A stretch of DNA of 64,000 nucleotides, from the NCBI GenBank assembly GCA_963750295.1, contig CAVVPY010000001.1, positions 1,488,001 to 1,552,000 on the forward strand, written 5' to 3'. This document shows, piece by piece, positions 59,630 to 64,000 of this stretch (within the stretch, counting starts at the first letter, position 1; each line of letters begins with the position of its first letter). The position numbers were made by a program, and so were the translations under genes. Source of the DNA: CAVVPY01 sp963750295. GTDB taxonomy: Bacteria > Actinomycetota > Actinomycetes > Mycobacteriales > Jatrophihabitantaceae. The notes under the pieces were generated by a model. It had not been told where the DNA came from, searched no databases, and saw nothing but the letters and a program-made list of their open reading frames with translations.

Positions 59630-59925
59630 TTTCGCGGTGCGGGGGCCGCCGTCGTCTATCGCGCCTTCGGTGACCTCTGCCTGGCCTTCGCCGGCACCGA
59701 GGCGACCTTCCTGTCGATGGACCCGGAGATACAGAATGCCGACCGGGAGGCCCGGACCGGGGCGTACCTCATGGCCTCACGCGCCGAGCACCCGAACATC
59801 TGGAAGCTGCGCTCGGCATTGCCGAAGGTCCAAGACGACGAGATCTTCGACGCCATGCTTGCCCCCGGTGATGGACGGACTGATGCTGCGCACGCCCAAG
59901 CCATGCGAGTGCGCGAAGCACCGGT
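59630..59925 (+). pseudogene. C-terminal remnant of a TetR-family regulator
   Basis: The frame 'GAAVVYRAFGDLCLAFAGTEATFLSMDPEIQNADREARTGAYLMASRAEHPNIWKLRSALPKVQDDEIFDAMLAP' resembles the ligand-binding half of TetR proteins. The N-terminal helix-turn-helix is absent. Near 59870 a one-base shift is needed to continue into 'VMDGLMLRTPKPCECAKHR'. Nothing convincing lies between 59930 and 60077. Confidence 0.6.
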
Positions 59926-60077
59926 GGCGGTGAACCCGCGGACACTGCCGTCGGCTTCGACGAGTTCGAACCGGCCGATGTGCTCGACGAGCCATAGACG
60001 CGCTGACGCCACGAGCTTGTGCACGATGTTGCCGAAGATCAAGGATGTTCAGCGCGAACACCATCTCGGAGGTCCCT

Positions 60078-60641
60078 GTGCGCAAGGTTGTTCTGTACAC
60101 GCTGATGTCGCTCGACGGGGCCGTTGAGGAACCCGACCAGTACTTCATGCAGAGTCACGCCGTGGGTCAGCCGCCCGTATTCGACGCGGTCATGGATGAC
60201 AACGAACTGCACATCATCTCGGCGCAAGATGCAGTGATTCTCGGCCGCAACATGTACGAGGAATGGTCGCGGTTCTGGCCCACCGTCGATGACCAGCCGT
60301 TCGCTGATTTCATCAACCGGGTGAAGAAGTACGTCATCACCTCCAGGCCATTGTCGAACGAGTGGCACAACAGCGAGGCGGTCGTCCGGCCGGTGGCAGA
60401 ACTGCTTGGCGACCTCAAGGCCCAACCGGGCGGCGACATCGGCATTCACGGCAGCATTGAGTTGGCACAGTCGCTGTTGGCGGCTGGACTGGTCGACGAG
60501 TTGCAACTGGTCGTGGGTCCGGCCTTTGGACTCCCCGGCCGTCGACTGTTCGCGACATTCGACGCTGTCCATCGCCTCGAACTGGTGAGCGCCCGACCGA
60601 CCCCCAGCGGGAGCGTGCTGCTCGCCTACCGAACTGGCTGA
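60078..60641 (+). CDS. Dihydrofolate reductase / RibD C-terminal-domain-like protein
   Basis: This 187-residue protein of the DHFR-like (RibD_C) class has 'RKVVLYTLMSLDGAVEEPDQYFM', 'DAVILGRNMYEEWSRFWPTVDD', 'FINRVKKYVITSRPLSNEWHNSEAV' and 'GGDIGIHGSIELAQSLLAAGLVDELQLVVGPAFGLPGRRLF'. These are typical NADPH-dependent reductases of uncharacterised substrate. GTG 60078 is chosen because GGAGG lies at 60068-60072; an ATG at 60045 is in frame but lacks one. Confidence 0.92.
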   Translation: MRKVVLYTLMSLDGAVEEPDQYFMQSHAVGQPPVFDAVMDDNELHIISAQDAVILGRNMYEEWSRFWPTVDDQPFADFINRVKKYVITSRPLSNEWHNSEAVVRPVAELLGDLKAQPGGDIGIHGSIELAQSLLAAGLVDELQLVVGPAFGLPGRRLFATFDAVHRLELVSARPTPSGSVLLAYRTG

Positions 60642-60884
60642 GGCGCCGCATCGAGCGGCCCGGATCTGACAGCACCCGTGGCCGCCGAGACGCAGGCGCC
60701 GAGCCGGCCGGCCGGTCTGCCCTACAGGTTGAGCGAGCCAGCGACCAGATCGCTGGATATGTTGACCAACAACACGTTGTGGCCGAACGCTCGTGCCGGC
60801 CATGCGTCCACCCGTCCGCACGTACGACCACCACGGACGCGGCCCGAGCAGTGCTCGGCAGTGCGTCGCAGAAGGGCAGAATTG

Positions 60885-62465
60885 ATGGCAAGCACGATCC
60901 GGCCGCGTCGTATTTCCCGAGCCGCGACAACCTTGGCCGTCCTGATCCTGCTGCCCGGGCTGCTGGCCACCGGCCCGTCCCCGGCCGCCGCGGTAACGGC
61001 GATCCCGGCGATACCGATCCCCAGCAGCCCCGGTGACTTCTTGCTCAAGCCGTTCACCGGTCATCCGGCGACCGCACACCCGCTGCCCGCGCAGCCCATT
61101 CCGCGCGCGCCGTTCATGGCGCGCAACCAGAACAGCAGCATCCACAACGACGCTTACCAGAGCGACGTCTACGCGCGCTCCGGTCCGCTCGGCAACCGGC
61201 TCACGGTCACCAGCACGCTCTACGCGGCCGAGTGCGCCTCGGTCACCTTCGACACCCAGGGCCGCATCGTCACCGTCTGCCCGTCGGTGCTGGGCGCGAC
61301 GCTGCGACTGCTGGACCCCACCACGCTGGCCCAGCTCGCGTCCTACCGGCTGCCGCCGCGCAAGCCGGGCACGTTCAGCTTCACCAACTTCTCCGGCGGC
61401 GGATACTTCTACCTCGACAACGCCGACCGCGCCGTGGTCTCCACGTTCACCGGCCACCTACTGGTGATCGCGGTCGGCGCAGCGTCCTTCACCCTGGTGC
61501 ACGACTACGACGTCAGTGCCGCCACCGGCGGGTCGGGCATCGTGTCGGCGCTGCCGGACTGGTCGGGCCGCATCTGGTTCGTGACCACCTCAGGGGTGGT
61601 CGGCTTCGTCGACCCGCACACCGGGGCGGTGCGCAGCCGGCACCTGCCCGCCGGGGAACAGATCGCCAACAGCTTCGCCGTCGACGAGTCCGGCGGTGTC
61701 TTCGTCGTCTCGACCGCGGCGCTCTACCGGTTCGACACCCACGGTGGGCGGGCCGTTGTGACGTGGCGCCAGACCTACAACCGCGGTACCCGGGTGAAGC
61801 CGGGGCAGGTCAGCCAGGGCAGCGGCACCACACCAACACTGATCGGCTCCGCGTCGGCCCCCGGCGGCGGGTCGATCGCGATCACCGACAACGCCGACCC
61901 GCGGATGCATGTGCTCGTCTTCCGCCGCGGCAAGGCGGGGCCGGGACGTGCACTGTGCAACCAGCCGGTGTTCCCCGCCGGTCAGGGCGACGACGAGAAC
62001 AGTCTCATCGCCGTGCCGGGCGGGCTGATCGCCGAGAACAACTACGGCTACACCGGGCCCATCCAGTTGAAAAGCACGCGCGGCCCGGACACGGTGCCCG
62101 GCGTGGTGAAGGTCGCTGTCGACTACGTCCATGGCGGCTGCCACATCGCCTGGTCGAACACGACCGCGCGGCTCTCCACGGTGGTCAGCAAGGTCAGCCT
62201 CGCCAACGGCCTGCTCTACGGCTACACCCACCCGGCTGCGGACGAACTGCCCTACGCCACCGCCCTACACCCGCCGGCAGCGCTGGCCCTGGACGCGTGG
62301 TTCCTCACTGCGTTCGACGAGCGCACCGGACGCCAGGTCTGGTCAAAGCTAGCCGGCAGCGGGCTGGGCTACAACAACAACTACGCACCGGTGAGCATCG
62401 GACCGGACGGCACTGCCTACATCGGCACGCTGGGCGGCCTCGTCCGGATTGCCGACAGCACCTGA
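60885..62465 (+). CDS. Secreted PQQ-like beta-propeller protein
   Basis: This 526-residue protein has a signal peptide (residues ~1-38, 'AATTLAVLILLPGLLATGPSPAAA') and repeated blade-like segments: 'VTFDTQGRIVTVCPSVLGATLRLLDPTTL', 'WFVTTSGVVGFVDPHTGAVRS', 'FVVSTAALYRFDT', 'WFLTAFDERTGRQVWSKLAG' and 'VSIGPDGTAYIGTLGGLVRI'. The ERTGRQVW element is the tryptophan-docking-like motif of PQQ/YVTN propellers. Cys residues are few and spaced for disulfides outside the cell. No catalytic motif is visible. The gap 60642-60884 before it holds no recognised feature. Confidence 0.85.
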   Translation: MASTIRPRRISRAATTLAVLILLPGLLATGPSPAAAVTAIPAIPIPSSPGDFLLKPFTGHPATAHPLPAQPIPRAPFMARNQNSSIHNDAYQSDVYARSGPLGNRLTVTSTLYAAECASVTFDTQGRIVTVCPSVLGATLRLLDPTTLAQLASYRLPPRKPGTFSFTNFSGGGYFYLDNADRAVVSTFTGHLLVIAVGAASFTLVHDYDVSAATGGSGIVSALPDWSGRIWFVTTSGVVGFVDPHTGAVRSRHLPAGEQIANSFAVDESGGVFVVSTAALYRFDTHGGRAVVTWRQTYNRGTRVKPGQVSQGSGTTPTLIGSASAPGGGSIAITDNADPRMHVLVFRRGKAGPGRALCNQPVFPAGQGDDENSLIAVPGGLIAENNYGYTGPIQLKSTRGPDTVPGVVKVAVDYVHGGCHIAWSNTTARLSTVVSKVSLANGLLYGYTHPAADELPYATALHPPAALALDAWFLTAFDERTGRQVWSKLAGSGLGYNNNYAPVSIGPDGTAYIGTLGGLVRIADST

Positions 62466-62639
62466 CCGTGCTGCGTCACGCGTGCGAGGAGTTGCGCGGT
62501 GTCGGCTACGAGGTGACGGAGCGGTCGTTCGGGCGGTTTACGCGCAGCGTGGCTCATGCCGATGACGATGCGCGTTCCTGTGCACTGCGCAACGCCGCTC
62601 TGAGCCCGTCCAACCGAGAGCCGCCCGCCGTTTCGTCCA

Positions 62640-63165
62640 GCACGGCGCGTCTTGCCCAAGCCTCCCGCGCCGATCAGGTTGACCAGTCGATGCGCGCACA
62701 GCAGGCGTGACACCTTGTCGAGGTCATTCGCGCGGCCGACCAGTGTTGTGTGGGCGGGCTGCACGTTCGTGCGCCGCACCGGGCTGGCACGCGGTGCCTC
62801 ACGCGGTCCGGCCACGCGCCAGAGCCGGACCGGTTCCAGGACGTCGCGCAACTCGTACAGTCCGAAGTCCTCGGCGTGACCCGGCGATCCGACAGCGGCC
62901 AACGTGTCGCCGCTGACGAACACCTGACCCGCACCGGCCGCCGACGCCACCCGCGCCGCGATGTGCACCGGAACGGCCAGATAGTCCCCTTGCAGCGGGC
63001 GAGCCGGCCCGGTGTGCAGACCCGCGCGGATGGTGATTGGAGGCGCGCCGTCGATCGTCTGCACCCCGCACTGTGCCTGCACCGCTGCTCGAACAGCCGA
63101 AGCCGCAGTTCCGAATGCGGCGAACGTGCTGTCCCCCTCGGTGTCGACCACGAACCCGCCTGCGT
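62640..63165 (-). pseudogene. Decayed class III adenylate cyclase / NB-ARC-type regulator gene
   Basis: The reverse strand keeps part of a cyclase homology domain ('VDTEGDSTFAAFGTAASAVRAAVQAQ', 'TIRAGLHTGPARPLQGDYLAVPVHIAARVASAAGAGQVFVSGDTLA') followed by the start of an ATPase ('LVGRANDLDKVSRLL', P-loop 'NLIGAGGLGKTR'). The frame breaks after the P-loop and the rest of a roughly 1000-residue protein is gone; the N-terminal sequence before VDTEGD is also scrambled. No function is expected. Bases 62466-62639 show nothing recognisable. Confidence 0.75.
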
Positions 63166-63255
63166 CTTGCCGCCGTCACCGAGCCATTCTCTCGGAGTCC
63201 GAGCGAACCGGCCTTTCCGTCCCCGGAGCTCTGTAAGCACAGCACCGTCGGGCGA

Positions 63256-63726
63256 TCAGCCGACTTCGGCGAGTCGCTGTCGGTTGGTCGCGCGGCGGAC
63301 GGCGCCGGCTGGTCGGCGGGTACCTGGTTTGTAGACCGAGAGGACCACGGACAGCAGTGCCTTCGCGAGCGCGGTCGTGGCGATCAGACCGACCGTCCAC
63401 ACCTGCACGGTGCCGAGGATCCGGCAGGCCAGATAGAGCCCGACGACGCTCGCCGTCGTCAGCAGGTTCAGCGCGAACTTCTTGACCACCCAGCCCGTTC
63501 TGAGCAGCTGCCACGGTGAGGCAAGCGCGCACAGGACGCCCGCCACGAACGCCGCGCACACGGCGACCGCCAGCACGCCGAGCAACCGAACGACCATGGG
63601 CGCTTGGTCCACCGGAATCGTCAGGCCGGCGGACGTGATCACTGCGAGCAACGCGACCTCGAGCCCGATGCCGGCGGTCGAGGTGGCCACATGCACGGCG
63701 AGCAGGGCGCGGCGCAGGCCGGTCAC
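63256..63726 (-). CDS. Four-helix membrane protein, DUF2269-like
   Basis: This 156-residue protein has four hydrophobic helices (~5-30, 45-70, 82-103, 108-132) and a basic C-terminal tail. It starts 'LRRALLAVHVATSTAGIGLEVALLAVI', with the helix-1 His of the DUF2269/CopD-like superfamily, and continues with 'GWVVKKFALNLLTTASVVGLYLA'. The function is unknown. The next gene on the same strand ends four bases upstream of its start, suggesting co-transcription with the NAD(P)-binding protein gene. Confidence 0.7.
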   Translation of the reverse strand: MTGLRRALLAVHVATSTAGIGLEVALLAVITSAGLTIPVDQAPMVVRLLGVLAVAVCAAFVAGVLCALASPWQLLRTGWVVKKFALNLLTTASVVGLYLACRILGTVQVWTVGLIATTALAKALLSVVLSVYKPGTRRPAGAVRRATNRQRLAEVG

Positions 63727-63730
63727 GACG

Positions 63731-64000
63731 TCACGATGCGCCGGCCAGGGTGACCGCCGACCGCGTCAGCTGCGGCGTCACCGCGTCGTCGAGTACGAAC
63801 CGGGCGACGTCGTCGACGCAGACCGCGGCATGGTTGACCTCACATCCCGCCTTCGAGATCGCGACCCCACGAACACCGCCGTCGCGCACGTTGGTGCACC
63901 GCACGAGCGTCCAGTCGTCACCGCGCCCGGTGAGCTCGTCCTCCATCCGCTCCATGTCGTTGAGAATGTTGCGCAGCCGCTTCTGGACTAGGAAGCGGAG
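63731..64000 (-). CDS. NAD(P)H-binding (NmrA/SDR-like) protein, C-terminal part
   Basis: The 89 C-terminal residues are present; the frame is open to the window edge, so the start lies beyond 64000. The segment 'LNDMERMEDELTGRGDDWTLVRCTNVRDGGVRGVAISK' followed by 'HAAVCVDDVARFVLDDAVTPQLTRSAVTLAG' matches the end of atypical SDR/NAD(P)H-binding proteins. There, the W-T-L-V-R strand precedes the substrate loop and the VDDVARF helix is conserved. The nucleotide-binding motif itself is outside the window. Confidence 0.85.
   Translation of the reverse strand, partial: LRFLVQKRLRNILNDMERMEDELTGRGDDWTLVRCTNVRDGGVRGVAISKAGCEVNHAAVCVDDVARFVLDDAVTPQLTRSAVTLAGAS

Noticed and set aside
1..64000. CRISPR arrays, tRNA/rRNA genes, intact IS elements or prophage modules
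   Set aside because: No regularly spaced repeats, tRNA-like cloverleafs, transposase or phage structural genes were seen; the only repeats are short tandem ones.

Overview
The window is about 70% G+C, densely packed, and full of ATGA/GTGA stop-start overlaps and GTG starts. The families present (SARP/AfsR-type regulator, ECF sigma with zinc anti-sigma, WS/DGAT acyltransferase, TIGR03086 proteins, CsoR-family repressor, heliorhodopsin, phosphoketolase) point to a chromosomal segment of a soil- or plant-associated actinobacterium (Actinomycetota). There is no rRNA, tRNA, CRISPR array, complete transposon or prophage, so nothing fixes the genus.

Layout. 1-4.5 kb: end of an ABC ATPase, a TVP38-type membrane protein, then a leftward operon of SnoaL-like protein, methyltransferase, ECF sigma, anti-sigma and MerA-like flavoprotein. 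4.9-6.9 kb: OatA-like acyltransferase. 6.9-11.8 kb: a sulfur/thiol module in which an MBL-rhodanese persulfide-dioxygenase-like protein diverges, across a long perfect palindrome, from GntR, a TauE/SafE exporter, a DsbA-like and a CcdA-like protein. 11.9-13.2 kb: a frameshifted peptidoglycan-binding gene and a Tat-exported M15/extensin-like protein. 13.2-18.3 kb: a large SARP-ATPase regulator divergent from a cupin and a TIGR03086-SnoaL fusion, then a sigma4-like small protein. 18.5-24.9 kb: an AraC remnant, a DUF5995 secreted protein, a heliorhodopsin, a CsoR/CstR-like-MMPL-DUF302 operon, and a rearrangement scar with glycosidase debris.

24.9-30.5 kb: HspR-like MerR and a 1635-residue secreted nuclease/5'-nucleotidase preceded by four 19-bp tandem repeats. 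30.6-33.6 kb: ACC deaminase, a GAF-SpoIIE phosphatase, a STAS antagonist and an unlisted 57-residue protein. 33.7-43.7 kb: an acetyl-phosphate/acetyl-CoA block (GNAT-acyl-CoA synthetase fusion, phosphoketolase, acetate kinase), then alcohol dehydrogenase, WS/DGAT, DoxX and a cNMP-binding protein. 43.8-49.8 kb: HAD phosphatase, a doubly frameshifted TetR gene upstream of an ABC exporter, and an ArsR divergon with an SRPBCC protein on each side.

49.9-56.4 kb: an OmpR-type two-component system followed by a probable flavin-based membrane electron-transfer operon (degenerate receiver-like protein, ferric-reductase-like flavocytochrome, FMN-binding lipoprotein-like protein, ApbE, and a UPF0104/LPG-synthase-TM protein). 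Similar 11-bp-phased CCAGG repeats lie before both the regulator and the electron-transfer genes. 56.8-64 kb: a BNR-repeat secreted protein, a gene graveyard, a DHFR/RibD-like reductase, a secreted beta-propeller protein, a decayed adenylate-cyclase/ATPase gene, a small membrane protein and a partial NAD(P)-binding protein.

At least six genes carry apparent one-base frame breaks. Some (TetR 44924-45517, phosphoketolase N-terminus) look so fresh that sequencing or assembly indels must be excluded before they are called pseudogenes.
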